DNA of 64,000 bases from contig OY987299.1 of NCBI GenBank assembly GCA_963920635.1, positions 117,243,373 to 117,307,372 of the forward strand, given 5' to 3'. The notes beneath the pieces were generated by a model. The model worked only from the letters and a program-made list of their open reading frames with translations. It searched no databases and was not told where the DNA came from. This document shows, piece by piece, positions 1 to 11,494 of the stretch (positions within the stretch are counted from its first letter, which is position 1; each line of letters begins with the position of its first letter). The DNA comes from Pseudeuparius sepicola. Lineage: Eukaryota > Arthropoda > Insecta > Coleoptera > Anthribidae. Made by a program: the position numbers and the translations under genes.

Positions 1-225
1 ATTTTTTTATTTTTTGTTTTTTTTTTTTTTCTATATTAAATTATGTACCAAGCCTGGTTGCATAGAAGGAAAACTGGGGCAAGCGCAATAGATTTAGCAA
101 CGACGCGGCAGGGCCAAACGTCTGTTTTTTTACAGACGCCTTGTTATAGTGCGCCGGGTACAGGTTAAAAACGCTAATAAACTCTTTATATTTTTGTTTA
201 ACTATCAAACTATTAGTGAATAATG

Positions 226-324
226 ATGGGGCGCTTAAAATGCGTCGTGTGTGGTGCTAGAAATACTGGATCAAACCGAACATTTACGGATCATCTGTGC
301 ACCACTACAGGGTCTTTGTTTTGA
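226..324 (+). other. Short Cys-rich reading frame, possibly a zinc-finger first exon
   Basis: This 32-codon frame begins MGRLKCVVCG and ends at a stop. A nearly matching start, MGRRKCVGCG, occurs at 58561. The Met-Gly-Arg plus Cys-x2-Cys pattern resembles the start of THAP-type DNA-binding domains, which are found in host regulators and P-element-like transposases. No downstream exon, splice donor or remaining zinc ligands could be identified, so this may be chance or a relic. Nothing else is recognisable in bases 1-600 apart from T-rich tracts. Confidence 0.2.
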
Positions 325-625
325 TATTTTATTGTATATCAACATGGATTACAATGCCCTTTGAATGGGTCATCTAGGTATACAGATCATTGGTTGTCAC
401 TGATATTAGGTAATTATTCTATTCTGCATTTTTGTGAAGAAAATTCACTTATTTGTTCATCGCAGTCCAAATTTTTCGTCTTATCACAGTTTATACTTAG
501 TATTGATAAATAATTTAACCTTTCGTTTGTCATCGTTGTCCTATAGATTGTGTAAACAGATAGATTGGGAAAACTAATTCATAAACTAATCTGAATATAA
601 TATCTCCGCACGAGTCATAATTATA

Positions 626-3600
626 GTGGCGGCTCGTCAGGGTAGGCCTCTGAGGCCGCGCCTCACCCTTAAAACTCTCAAAATGAAGGAACGAACCACA
701 ATATAAAAAAAATCTAAAAAATCAATCTTTAATCCGTAAAAATGACTATTTTTTAAATAAATCCAGGCCACGGTGTTAAATAAATCCGACGACTGCGACA
801 CTGCGACGCAAACCATGTACCCTCATTAAAATCCTGATTTCCTACCTATTTACGACTATTTACCAGCAGCAGCAGCGGCAATCTTGCAATCATCAGGCGA
901 CGCGACGCGACGGTCTACCGGCGTACGAACGACACGACGGGGGACGGGGTAAGCACGCTCTCTCGCTCTCCCTCTATCTCACGCTGAGGCGACAAATCTG
1001 GAGCCTGGGTACGTTTTGATTGGTAGTAGATAATCACATGACCTGTCGCGCGCGCGTGCATGTGGTCGAGGTCGAGGTTGAAGCCAGCAGCCAGCCTGTG
1101 TAAAGTGCAATGTAGCCGGTAGCGTTTGTTTTTGTTTTGATTCGGTTAAGTTAGATTGTTTTTTGTTTCGAAATTTAAATTAATTGGTGGTTATTATATT
1201 ATTTTCGTGGTGCACGTGGCGTGGATACACATACACAGAGGACACAGATAAGGTAGAATTTTAGCAGTTTTTGGAATACAAGTGGTGGTTATTGAAGTAG
1301 GAGACTGCAACTGGCAATTAAGGTTAAGGTTAGGTTTTCAGAATACCGCTGTCCGTCGCCGGTAAGTAAGCATTTATTTAGCAGTTAAATTTTAGTGTTT
1401 TTTTCTTTGTAATGAATCCTATTCATGACATTATTCTCTCAATAATTGAGACGCCCTTTCTAAGAAGAAATGAAACTGAAAAGAGACAAATATTCAGCAA
1501 TATTTAACGATAAGAGGCAAGGTAAACAATATTCAAGAACTTTTCAAATATCTTGGTACGAAACCTATAAGTGGCTATGCGGAAGTACTTATAAAGAAAG
1601 CTTGTACTGTTGGCCTTGTACTTTATTAGGCATCGTCAAAAACAATTGGAGTTCAGGGGACGGGTATTCTGATTTAAAAAATTTTTCACGGGCTGTAAAA
1701 TCACACGAAGGTTCCAAAGAACATATTAAGAATTCTGTAGCACTTACGAGACTGGAACAAAATAGAACAACTATAGCGGATGCACTGATAGAAAATGCAG
1801 GTCTTAATAAAATTTTATATAATGAAAACGTGCGTAAAAATCGTTTATTATTAAGTTATTTAATTGATCTTACTATTACGTTAGGTAAACAGGACCTGGC
1901 ATTTCGAGGCCACAATGAAACAACAGATTCTTCTAACCGTGGAAATTTTAAAGAAATATTTGCATGTTTAATAAAAAGAAATGCCGAACTTACCGATCAT
2001 TGCGCAAAATTTAGTAATATTTTTACAGGACAATCTAAGACTATTCAAAATGAACTAATTGGTTGCATACATGAATATATTCAAGAATATACAAAAAAAG
2101 AAATTAATGATACAGATTGTTGTTTTTTTGGCGTAATTGCGGATGACAGTACCGATATAACGGAAAAATCACAGTGTTCGATAACAGTTAGGTATGTGAC
2201 CAACGGATCTTTAAAAGAAAGGTTTTTAGGATTCTTTGACGTTAGTGAAGATAGAACAGCAGAGAGCCTTTTCCAATTAATAAAAAGCAGTTTAGAGCCT
2301 TATGACTTTAAAAATAAATTGGTCGCGCAGTGTTACGATGGTGCCAGTGTTATGGCGGGTGAAATAAACGGACTTCAAACAAAAGTTCGATCTATTGCTC
2401 CCTTAGCTGTTTTTACCCATTGCTGTGCCCACAGATTAAATCTAGTGTTGCAACAAGGAACAAAACGGATTACGCAAAGTCGTATATTTTTTGCCACTTT
2501 ATTGGGGATACCAAATTATTTCCACCAATCACCAAAACGGTCGTTTGTGCTTAACCAAATAGTTGGTAAAAGAATTCCGCGAGCTGTAGAAACACGATGG
2601 TATTCACGATCTAAAATTTTTAATTTAGTGGCTAATGAATGGGATAATTTGATTTTAGTATTTGAAACTATCATTAATGACTTAAGTTCCGGAACGGAAT
2701 CTATCAATGCCGCAAAAGGATTTCTTAAGCATTTTAACGATTTTGAATTTTGCCTTTTAACACATATTTATAAAGACATTTTTAGTTGCACCGATTTATT
2801 GTTTCAAATATTACAAGCTAAGCATTTAGATATAAATTACTGCTCCTCGCAAATAAACCTTGCCAAGCAAAGAATCAACGAATTAAGAAACGAAGACCAT
2901 TTCAAAGTTTTTTTTACTATTGCTCAAAATGCCACTGAGCTGCCAACTAACACACGCAGAGGTCAATGTTCTAACGAATTCGATATTTTTACGAAATATA
3001 AAATATTGTATTTCGAAATAATAGATTGCATAACTCTTCAATTAGAGACGCGGTTTGAAAATCTAAATAAAATAAATTTTTTTGCTTTAGTCGATTGCAC
3101 AAACTATTCGGAATATGCTAAATGCTTTCCAGACAACTTACTAAATAATTTATTAAAAAATTATCCAAATATTTTTGACAAAGATAGATTAAAGAATGAA
3201 CTATCGGTATTATATAGGGATGAACAATTTTTTAATTTAAGTGTTGAAAAAAGTTTAGATTTGTTATTTAAAAATTTTAAGACAATTTTTGCGGAAGCAT
3301 ATAAGCTTTTTAATTTAGTTTTAACAATCCCTACAACAAGTGTATCTGCCGAACGAAACTTCTCATGTCTCAAACGAATTAAAACCTACCTAAGGAACAC
3401 AATGACACAAGAACGTCTCTCGGGGTTAGCAATGATGTCAATAGAACAAGAGTTACTGTCAAATCTCAGTGCCGACCCACAATTTTTTGACCAAATAACA
3501 GATAAATTTGCAACCATAAAAGACAGGCGCATAGATTTAATTTACAAAAAGTAGGTAGTTTTTTTAAATATTTTTAATAACATAGTATTTAATACACCGT

Positions 3601-4048
3601 ATTAGACCGGGACTATGCCTTTTGGAGGGTATTTAGGTATTATAGTATGCATATTCGTGATTGAGAATTGATTTTTTTAGTTTTGTGATTATTTTTTATT
3701 AATTTATTTATAACTTGTTTTAAGAATATGTATATTATTTTTAAGTTTTAAAAAGGAATGTTTGAATATCGCAATTCGCGTTAAGAATACTTTTGTTGTG
3801 ATATTTTATTTTTTTATGTTTTTTAGAGTTTATTTTTTGTTTCTTTTTAGTTTATTTTTGTTTTTTTAAGTTTTTTGTTTCTTTTTTTTATAATGGTTTA
3901 GTAGGGCTATTGGCGATGACCTCCATTTAAAAAAAGGTCAACGCGTCGCCGAATAATACCTCAGGGGTGACGAGGAAATTTATTCTTATTAAACAACAAA
4001 ATTAATCTCATGTAGCCTCACCCTCCTACAGACCCACGAGCCGCTACT
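626..4048 (+). mobile_element. hAT-superfamily DNA transposon
   Basis: The left end reads GTGGCGGCTCGTC and the right end reads, inverted, AGTAGCGGCTCGTG. Both continue into a similar GC-rich stretch with GAGGC and CTCACCCT. The flanks share AATTATA immediately outside both ends (619-625 and 4050-4056), consistent with the 8-bp target duplication of hAT elements with one end base lost. The element encodes one transposase in the same orientation. A GC-rich leader with CpG and a good splice-donor match (GGTAAGTAAG at 1361) lies between the left end and the gene. About 450 bases of T-rich 3' sequence follow the stop codon. Confidence 0.85.
1470..3554 (+). CDS. hAT transposase (ZMYM1-like, TTF zinc finger plus dimerisation domain)
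   Basis: The frame encodes 694 residues. A TTF-type finger is visible at residues 36-50 (WLCG...YCWPC). The RNase-H-like core shows an acidic patch IADDSTD at 223-229, CYDG at 288-291, a Cys/His cluster HCCAHRLNLV at 317-326 and TRW at 375-377. The C-terminal dimerisation segment includes SAERNFSCL. These are hallmarks of the hAT transposases that resemble ZMYM1 and the 52-kDa repressor family. The ATG at 1470 directly follows an in-frame stop at 1461. A different frame from the ATG at 1412 gives MNPIHDIILSIIETPFLRR, which resembles the usual N-terminus of this family (a PF...EEK segment). A small deletion and frameshift near 1480-1515 has therefore probably separated the native start from the body. 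Alternatively, splicing from the donor at 1361 to the AG at 1462-1463 would join the leader to the 1470 ATG. Confidence 0.85.
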   Translation: MKLKRDKYSAIFNDKRQGKQYSRTFQISWYETYKWLCGSTYKESLYCWPCTLLGIVKNNWSSGDGYSDLKNFSRAVKSHEGSKEHIKNSVALTRLEQNRTTIADALIENAGLNKILYNENVRKNRLLLSYLIDLTITLGKQDLAFRGHNETTDSSNRGNFKEIFACLIKRNAELTDHCAKFSNIFTGQSKTIQNELIGCIHEYIQEYTKKEINDTDCCFFGVIADDSTDITEKSQCSITVRYVTNGSLKERFLGFFDVSEDRTAESLFQLIKSSLEPYDFKNKLVAQCYDGASVMAGEINGLQTKVRSIAPLAVFTHCCAHRLNLVLQQGTKRITQSRIFFATLLGIPNYFHQSPKRSFVLNQIVGKRIPRAVETRWYSRSKIFNLVANEWDNLILVFETIINDLSSGTESINAAKGFLKHFNDFEFCLLTHIYKDIFSCTDLLFQILQAKHLDINYCSSQINLAKQRINELRNEDHFKVFFTIAQNATELPTNTRRGQCSNEFDIFTKYKILYFEIIDCITLQLETRFENLNKINFFALVDCTNYSEYAKCFPDNLLNNLLKNYPNIFDKDRLKNELSVLYRDEQFFNLSVEKSLDLLFKNFKTIFAEAYKLFNLVLTIPTTSVSAERNFSCLKRIKTYLRNTMTQERLSGLAMMSIEQELLSNLSADPQFFDQITDKFATIKDRRIDLIYKK

Positions 4049-4049
4049 G

Positions 4050-6050
4050 AATTATATGCCTGGCATTAGTTTGTAATAAGATTTTAAGTGAATACAAGCA
4101 TTGACTAAATACTCGTCAATGTCATTAGAATAATAATTAACAATCCATTGAATTCTAATTGTGTTTTTCGCCACCAAACTGGTTAAGAGACAACTTTTTC
4201 AAGTTGCCTGGAAAATTAATAAATTCTTAACAGTAGGTAAATGAACTAAACTTTGAACTTGTAACTAAAAAAATGTCTTCAACAAGTTTGTTTTTTGCGC
4301 TTTCGGAGAATAAATCTTCCTCCTTTCTCAAATGTAATGTCACGTCAAAGTTAAACTTAAAAAATCATGGCGCGTTTTCACACACATCTCCGATTTGATG
4401 ATTTTTTAAGGTACTTGATAACTTTTTAAATATGGTTCTATTTTGACTAGGGGCGTTTGGATATCTATGTTGATACTGTCTTAACGCTAGCGTTGAATTA
4501 AAGTTGCTTTCCTACATTACAAATAAATTGAATTTGTCTTCGTTTGAAAATGCCATGCTAATTTTATACAAGTACCTATTTCTTTTCAACTTCTATCAAA
4601 CAATAATGTTTGAAAGATCCAATTGATCGACTCACAGAAGCTGGTTGCTATTGTTTTTCAAGGCATACTAGAAAATTTCAAAAATGTGGGAGATGCAGAT
4701 TTCTCGCAACAAATTTCATTTCGACAAAAGATTTGCAATGTAATGTGTTGTGAAATTAATTAAATCGATAGCTGTAGTTTATTTAACCGAACTTTGAAAG
4801 CATTTTTCCAAGACATCTAAATTTTTTTTTTTTCAAAAAAAATTGTAAATCAGGCTAACGCAAGGGATATGTAGCGCTTGTGATATATCGATCGAAAGTG
4901 CATAAAATAGGTAGTTTTTTGACGCCATGTCCTGCTATAATTGAGTAACTTTTTTTAAGCGCTAAGAGAGCACCCCCTAAACCGCGGCATTTTGCCAAAT
5001 TATGATAAAGCAGGCCTACAGATTCTATTCAGAAACTTTTTCGATAACTCTTGAAATAAAAAAGTTACATACCAAATAAGTTTCGGCAATTTTCGGGATT
5101 TTCAAAAATTTCTCGTAAAGTAGGCCTTGGATCTCGAATTTGTTTTTACACAAAGTTGGGCCATCAAAAAGGTAATTTTTTTTTCAAATAAAGTTCTCCG
5201 AAAAATGCATATTTGTCGAGATATTTCCAAGTGGCCCTCCGTCAGTATACACCCTGTATGTACATGTCCCCTTTTATTAGGTCGGTAATCAATTTATTAT
5301 AATATAGCGTAGGTATTTCGTTTAAATTGTTCCACACCTTTGAACGAAGATTTTTCTGTACCGGTCCGGAAAGGAGGACATACGCTCCTTATTGCAACGA
5401 TGCTTGAGAAAAATTCACTTCCGACGTATATAAGTCAGTTTACTTGGAACGTGTATGGAGTTAAATGTGTCTAACTTATTTTAATTTTTTGTGTGTTTTT
5501 TTTTTATTTTCACCGCTGTGGGGCGGGTATCGGCGGGCCCCCTTGTATAAAAGGGGCCCTGGGCTGCAGCCCATAAAGACCAAGCCTAAATCCGCCCCTG
5601 TGTTACTAGAACAGCCAGAAACTGCTCAATAAATCGGAGCCATCACTGCACAGGTCACGAATGTATAATGTATATGAATAACACAGCTGCTAAACATACA
5701 ATCAAAATAAACTGAATGAAGCTGCACGTATTTATAGAGATACCAAGGGAATCTACCCGAAGATCATTTACCTTTTCTCGGATTTAAAAAAATTGTTGAC
5801 CTATTTAACGTTTATTTACAACCTATAAAATGATCATATTTTATCAACGAATTTGGTCGGTCGCCGGGTTGCCCGATCTTGAGGGTTGTTGCAAACCAGG
5901 GCAAATTAAGTAGGTAAAGTGCTTTTATCTAAAATATAATACAGGTATAATCGTCGATGGAAGAAGGAATCAATCAACGGTAAAATAGAATCAAAAACCA
6001 AATTCAAATTTTGACCATGAAGTATTAGTGCTATTAATAAAAATTACTTT
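4050..6050. other. No gene seen; scattered repeat debris
   Basis: I see no coding potential here. The stretch at 5220-5270 ends in ACACCCTGTA, the outer end of a mariner-type element with no partner found. Bases 5510-5602 end in AAATCCGCCCCTG, a typical hAT-type terminus, but I could not find its left partner. The rest is AT-rich sequence with no recognisable structure. Confidence 0.5.
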
Positions 6051-7170
6051 CATAAGTGGTCCATAAGTTTATTTATTTTTGGTGTGGGCCTAAGGATTAA
6101 CGGAAACAACAGGGGAATTTTAATACATATATTTAAAAGCAAATGGTACGCCTATGGCGTAATAATATACAGGTTACGAATTACACAGTAAATGAATTGA
6201 GGATGCACAGACGTGAACAAAATGAATTATTAAAATATTCCTAAGTAAATATTACAAAAAAGAATCGATAATAAAAGGTTTAGCGTAAAATAAGTATCTT
6301 TAAATTTTAGTAACTGGTTTCAAACCTAAGTGGCGAACAATACTAGCTTATAGCATAAACTAATAACAAAACCTGCAGAAATACTACGTGAATTTAGCTC
6401 AAATTATTCCAAGAAATAATACCAAAATTATTGGCACACAAGTTAGTTAGCCTGATCACACAAACGATAATAAAAACATGTAAATTCTTAAAAAATGATT
6501 CGAAATTGATAATAGAGACACACAATTATTAAAATAACTTGAAATTGGCACAAAAACGTATTTAAAAATACCCAAAATTTAGCGTAAAATATTAATATTG
6601 AACTTAATACGGCACTGCTATGCTAACAGCTTTTAAAATACCCAAAATTTAGCGTAAAATATTCAGAACTATAACGACACTGTTTTAAAATATGACAAAA
6701 TATAACAATCCTTTTCAAATAAACACTACTAGCACTCTAAATAAAATAAAATCAATCAAATTACTTAACTAGAAATAGAAAGGCAACTCAGTCGACAAAA
6801 CCCAACAAAACAAAATTCAATCGCTTACTCTGTGGTCAGTTCAACGGGCAGCATACTGTACTGAGGCTCTGGTGCTGGATCTATGGCAGGCAAGGCGGCA
6901 GACTCTAGTTGATTTCTCGGGCAGTACTTCGCCCAACCATTGGTGGTCGGAGCCTTCTTCTCATTGCTGATTCGGCATCGGACACTCGCTGGTCTCTCGG
7001 GCAGGACTTAGCCCTACAAGTGATGTTCGGCGACTTCCTCGACTCTTGGGAGAAACCCCCCTTTTATAGCAGCTACGTTCTTTGTTCTCGCCTCGATTCC
7101 AGGACTTGCACGTGTGCTTTTGTGGGCGGATGGAATGTATAACAACATGATTTTAGCGTAAGTTTTTCCA
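6050..7170 (-). other. Possible solitary LTR-like promoter region, minus strand
   Basis: On the minus strand a TATAAAAG box lies at 7061-7068, preceded by CpG-bearing GC-rich sequence. It is followed by about 240 bases that contain two diverged direct repeats of about 36 bases, both including CTGCCCGAGA (around 6905-6940 and 6985-7015). Further down the minus strand is AT-rich sequence with an A-rich 29-base direct repeat at about 6567 and 6635. An AATAAA-containing tract lies near 6070. This layout (promoter, short GC-rich transcript start, AT-rich tail) would fit a long terminal repeat or a lone promoter. No matching second LTR or coding region was found. Confidence 0.25.
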
Positions 7171-7554
7171 AGAATACTAATAACCGTAGCGAACTTTTCT
7201 GGCGTTTTGATAATTACAAGATGTAAACAACATGGTTTTTCGTTTAACTTAATGTTCCTAGTTTCCGGTGGTTTGACTCATAACCCGATGATTCCTCGCT
7301 GAAGAATTTCAAGGCTTTGGCTAACATTGCCTCGTGTTATTTGGTAAAATAAAAATGAGAATTTTGGTTGGTATATACGGGGTACCTCATTGGTATCTAC
7401 GGGGCATCACAATAGTATTTTCGAAGCGTACCTATATTGATTTGGCAAGGCTGTACACTCAATTCACTCAACGGTACTAGTCAGGCGCACCTACATAAAA
7501 AATACTCCTCTAACAACCGATTCTGGCCAAGTAAAACTTCCGATTATTCTGTGT

Positions 7555-8322
7555 CCCAACTAAGCTTAACCAAAAACTATTTAATATTTGGGTCACCAAC
7601 CTTTACTATACCTATATGCTGAGTACTAATAGGTGTACATACTTTATCGTCTACAGGTCGCATTTTTCGATGTATAGAAAAGTTGTTCTCCTTTCAATTT
7701 TATTTCTCTTTTCTTTTTCGTGAAAAGGGAGATTTTCAATATCAATTAAAATATGTTTTATTTAGAAGAAAATAAACAAAAATAAACTGTTTTCTAGAAG
7801 TCTGAACTACCATACAGCGGTACAAAATTAAAAAGAGAACAACTACTTTCCTATACAACATTTTTCGAAATTTTCGGAAATAATGCCATTTTCAGCAATT
7901 TTTTCTCAAAAACTGACAAATTTGACACCTCCAGACTAAAATCAGGTGGTTGCTTTTGAGAACGTCATTTAACCGTCATATTTTAAGCAAATTTATATAA
8001 TACTAGACGTCTCAAATAAGATGCGGACTTTATAATCTAGGTACTGTATAAATATGTCATTTGTTGGAACCGATTTCGCATTGGAGCTAATTTAGTTAAA
8101 TAATACTTTGAATTTTACTTAAACCAGAGATTGTCATAGACGCCATTGTTTCGACTATTTGAGAGTAGTAATATTTTTTTTCTAAATCGAAACTTTCGAG
8201 GTGACTAATCTTTCGTGAATACTAAAAAACTGACAAGCCAAACTTACGTTTTTTTAATGGAACACCCGGTATATTATTGAATTTTGGGAATCTACGCTTC
8301 ATCCCGATTCCAGCGATATATA
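7555..8322 (+). repeat. Dispersed repeat family R1, copy 1
   Basis: This stretch matches 17537-18372 in direct orientation along almost its whole length. Both begin CCCAACTAAGCT and run to a shared CCGATTCCA near the end. An internal inverted repeat pairs GAGAACAACTACTTTCCTAT with its complement near 7670-7700. No coding region was seen. The mariner-type element at 8323 sits at its right edge. Confidence 0.7.
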
Positions 8323-9758
8323 CAGGGTGAGTTTCTTTCGATGACCACTATGAGGATCGTGAAAACTAACAGAGGTAGAACAAAGGTTAAATGGGGAAAG
8401 AATTGCGGTTTTGAATGCTCAATGTAATGCCCTTTTGGATTTTTAAAAGAGTTCATAGCTCACTAGATATTTTGAAAAGAATGATTTTTTTCCTATTTCA
8501 TTAGATCTGTGTAGCTCCGTTATTTCTGATTATACAGAAAAACTGTAGGAACAAAAATTGTAGATAATTTTGGGCTTAATAAGACAATCTTATCCAATTT
8601 TTTATGTTGTTTGTGATTTTTGAGATATGACATACACTTGCGTTTTTTTAAATATAAATCATAGTTGGCTGTGGCCTTATCAAATCGGTCATTTTTGAGC
8701 TTTCCGAAGATATAATACTCAGCATAGTTATTATAAAAAATAAATGAGCTATGCTAATTTTCTGATTTTTTTTAAATTTTCATATAGTCAGCCATGGAAT
8801 ATTTTCATAATTACGTTCTATTTTCTAATTAGACATACTTCAAACTTTATAATATTTTGTTTTTATCTGGTAACAAAATGTAACAAAATAAAACAAAAAT
8901 TAAAAAGTCAAATTCAAATTATTATTATTTTAAAGGGTGTTCAAACAATCCACCATTATTATTTATACAAATATTGCATCTTTTTAAAACTGAATTTGTC
9001 GCCTTTCTTAGAGAGCGCCTGTCAATATTGGCAATTGCTTCTAAAACAGCTGCTCTTAATTCAACAATAATTGTCTCATACTTTATTTTGTACTGTTCCC
9101 CACAAAACGAAATCCAAAACAGACAGATTGGGGGATCGGGGCGGCCAGGAAATAGGTCTGTTTCTCCCTATCCAAATATAAAAACAATAATTTTTGTTTT
9201 ATTTTGTTACATTTTGTTACCATATGAAAACAAACTATTAGAAAGTTTGAAGTATGTCTAATTATAAAATAGAACGTGGAACGTAATTATGAAAATATTC
9301 CATGGCCGACTATGTGAAAATTAAAAAAAAATCAGAAAGTTAGCCATAGCTCTGTTATTTTTTATAATAACTATGCTGAGTATTATATCTTCGGAAAGCT
9401 CATAAATGGCCGATTTGATAAGGCCATAGCCAACTATGATTTACATTTAAAAAACACAAGTTTATATCATATCTCAAAACTCACAAACAACATAAAAAAT
9501 TGGATTAGATTATCTTATTAAGCCCAACATTATCTACAATTTTTGTCTCTATAGCTTTTCTGTCTAATCAGAAATAACGGAACTACAGAGATCTGATCAA
9601 ATAGCAAAAAATCACTCTTTTCAAAATAACTTTTTTAAAAATCCAAAAGGGCATTAGATTGAGCAATCAAAACTGCAATTTTTTCCCCATTTAACTTTTG
9701 TTCTAGCTCTGCTAGTTTCCGAGATCCCCATAGTTGGCATCGAAAAAAACTCACCCTG
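8323..9758. mobile_element. Long-armed mariner-type element with transposase relic
   Basis: The ends are CAGGGTGAGTTT and its inverse, both flanked by TA (8321-8322 and 9759-9760). The inverted arms are about 590 bases each and clearly diverged, with many substitutions. The unpaired centre (about 8925-9180) holds the C-terminal part of a mariner-like transposase on the minus strand. The structure is a cut-down Tc1/mariner element that kept its long inverted repeats. Confidence 0.85.
8925..9165 (-). pseudogene. Mariner-like transposase C-terminal fragment
   Basis: Read on the minus strand, one frame gives WPPRSPNLSVLDFVLWG. This is the motif around the third catalytic acid of mariner transposases (usually RSPDL...DFFLWG), here with Asn in place of Asp. 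A shifted frame continues with ELRAAVLEAIANIDRRSLRK, ending in CINNNGGLFEH before a stop, which is the usual C-terminal pattern of the family. The frame change and the Asp to Asn replacement mark it as dead. Similarity to the intact gene at 37068 is in the motifs rather than in close sequence. Confidence 0.75.
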
Positions 9759-10176
9759 TATATTATGATTTTGACTATTGCAGAAACTGTTTTTGTTTTA
9801 GAAACCTAAACTAGAGAATTTCGAAAATTTTCCTTTGTGTTCATGGCACTGCCGACTCTAGGAAAAGCCCTGAAATTGGGAAAGCTGGCAACATGGCTTG
9901 CGAGTCTGCGCGACGTGGCCTGTCACTCCCTGTCAGTTGATAATGGCTCGTTGGGTGCCAACACTTACTTGTTGCTGCTATAAGGACCTTTACTAAACTT
10001 GAAATCATAGGCCAAAAGTGGTGTACCCGAGCAGGCACCGTAGCTATTTTTTTTTGTTCTTGGGAAGGCAGGGAGTAAAATAAAACGCTAGTCTGAAATC
10101 CGCCGAAAATCGGCATTGAACATTTTTTTTGCGCTGCTATCTTTTTTTGTCACCCGGTCGTTATCTTGTTTTTTTC

Positions 10177-10230
10177 CTAGTATCACAGACCTATATAGCT
10201 CCGCTAGCTATACAGGTCTGTGCTAGTATA
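10177..10230. repeat. Short hairpin with CACAGACCT arms
   Basis: TATCACAGACCTATATAGC is followed a few bases later by its near-inverse. The same CACAGACCT and AGGTCTGTG arms, also next to a TATAGCTATA run, occur in the big palindrome at 40012-40376, so this may be a minimal relative of that element. Confidence 0.5.
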
Positions 10231-10672
10231 TCAAGCAAATATCAACGACGAATTATTTGTTTACCCGCAGTAACGTTGAACCAACGTAAATAAAGACGGT
10301 TTTATCGTAAACATGATTAACAATGAAGAAATTATTGTCACTGCAGATTCTGACACGCCAATTAAGACTTCACTTTCAGTAAATATTAATGCCGGACCCG
10401 AAGGAGTTAGGTTGGGTTACGTAAGGACGAGTTAAATGGCGACGCGTGACAATCACTCTGGGAGGGGTAATAAATAAGGGTTGGGCTAAGTTATAGCTAT
10501 ATGAAAAAAATAAAAAAGATTAAAACAAAAAAAAATCATTTTTAATCAAAACTCTGAACATTTTCAAACACTTAAGACTACAGTCTAGTCTACACACAAG
10601 ACAATCTGCAACTATTTGTTATTGTTAATATCAAACATTTTTGAAGAAAAAAAAACAAAACTTATTAAATAT

Positions 10673-10924
10673 TTACAAGACAAAGGGTAATCTTCTTTTT
10701 TTAATTTTTGAAAATCTATCGATAACTTTTTCGGGATCGATTTTAATATCTCTATTTATATACATAAGCGCCAATCCAACTAATCTTTCTTGGTGAGTAG
10801 TTGACCTAAGCCAGATCTTTATATAGTCTATTTAAATAAGAAAAACTACGCTCTGCACTAGCAACGCTTACTGGCAATACCACCAACAAAGACAGAGCTA
10901 CGTTAATTGTAGGGTAAATAAGTT
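10673..10924 (-). pseudogene. hAT transposase dimerisation-domain relic
   Basis: On the minus strand a frame gives LPVSVASAERSFSYLNRLYK and then stops. A neighbouring frame continues with QERLVGLALMYINRD and ends with KKRRLPFVL and a stop. This is the conserved C-terminal dimerisation segment of hAT transposases (SAERSFS...RL..L..M.I). One in-frame stop and one frameshift make it non-functional. It is not a close copy of the transposase at 1470. Confidence 0.7.
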
Positions 10925-10925
10925 C

Positions 10926-11494
10926 TCTTGAAATCGGCAAAGAAGTGTCCCAAAATCGTCATTAAAAGCTCAGAAATCGGCACTGAAGTAACCCATTATT
11001 GTACGATTTTTTTCAATAAGTAGGCCTTGGAGAGATGTAAACATCAAACGTCAGGCGCGGAGCCATCGTTCGTCAAAAGTGACCAAATATTCAAAACCCA
11101 TTTAACTATTCGTACACATTGCGAAATTGTTACCTATAGCAGCGCAATCTATCAGTATAAATATTTTAGTAGGTTTGAATATCGATAGATTTATTATGGA
11201 GGCTGAACAACAAGCAGCAGTTTGGTTTTTCTGTTCGAAGCCGCCGTGTCTTTGTCATACTTGACCTAGGTAGAGCTATCGTCAAAGTGAAGCAACACCG
11301 CGCGTAGTCGGTTCATGGACGGGTGATCCCTTATTATTATTTTCTTGCCTAATAAAACTTTTTTTCCGATTTCAAAAAAATATAATATGTACCTCGGCAC
11401 GGAAGTTCTTTTTATGACTCATGTGGTTTATTTGCTAAATTCTAACATGAGTCATAAAAAGTTGAACTTCAGTGCCTTGGTACATAAATAACTA
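10926..11494 (+). repeat. Dispersed repeat with 5S-rRNA-like segment, copy 1
   Basis: This matches 13991-14597 in the same orientation. Bases 11283-11330 resemble the internal-promoter half of 5S rRNA: AAGTGAAGCAAC corresponds to the A box and GGTTCATGGACGGGTGATC to the C box. The 3' part is a hairpin whose arms (around 11391-11420 and 11450-11480) share ACTTC, TTTTTATGACTCATG and their inverses. The architecture could be a 5S-derived SINE. The upstream half is only weakly 5S-like. Confidence 0.5.

Noticed and set aside
626..4048. Domesticated host gene rather than transposon
   Set aside because: The frame is bounded by matching terminal repeats and near-identical flanking bases, which fits a mobile element.
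7437..7622. Frame of 61 codons next to repeat R1
   Set aside because: It starts at a TTG and has no counterpart in the second repeat copy; no motif.
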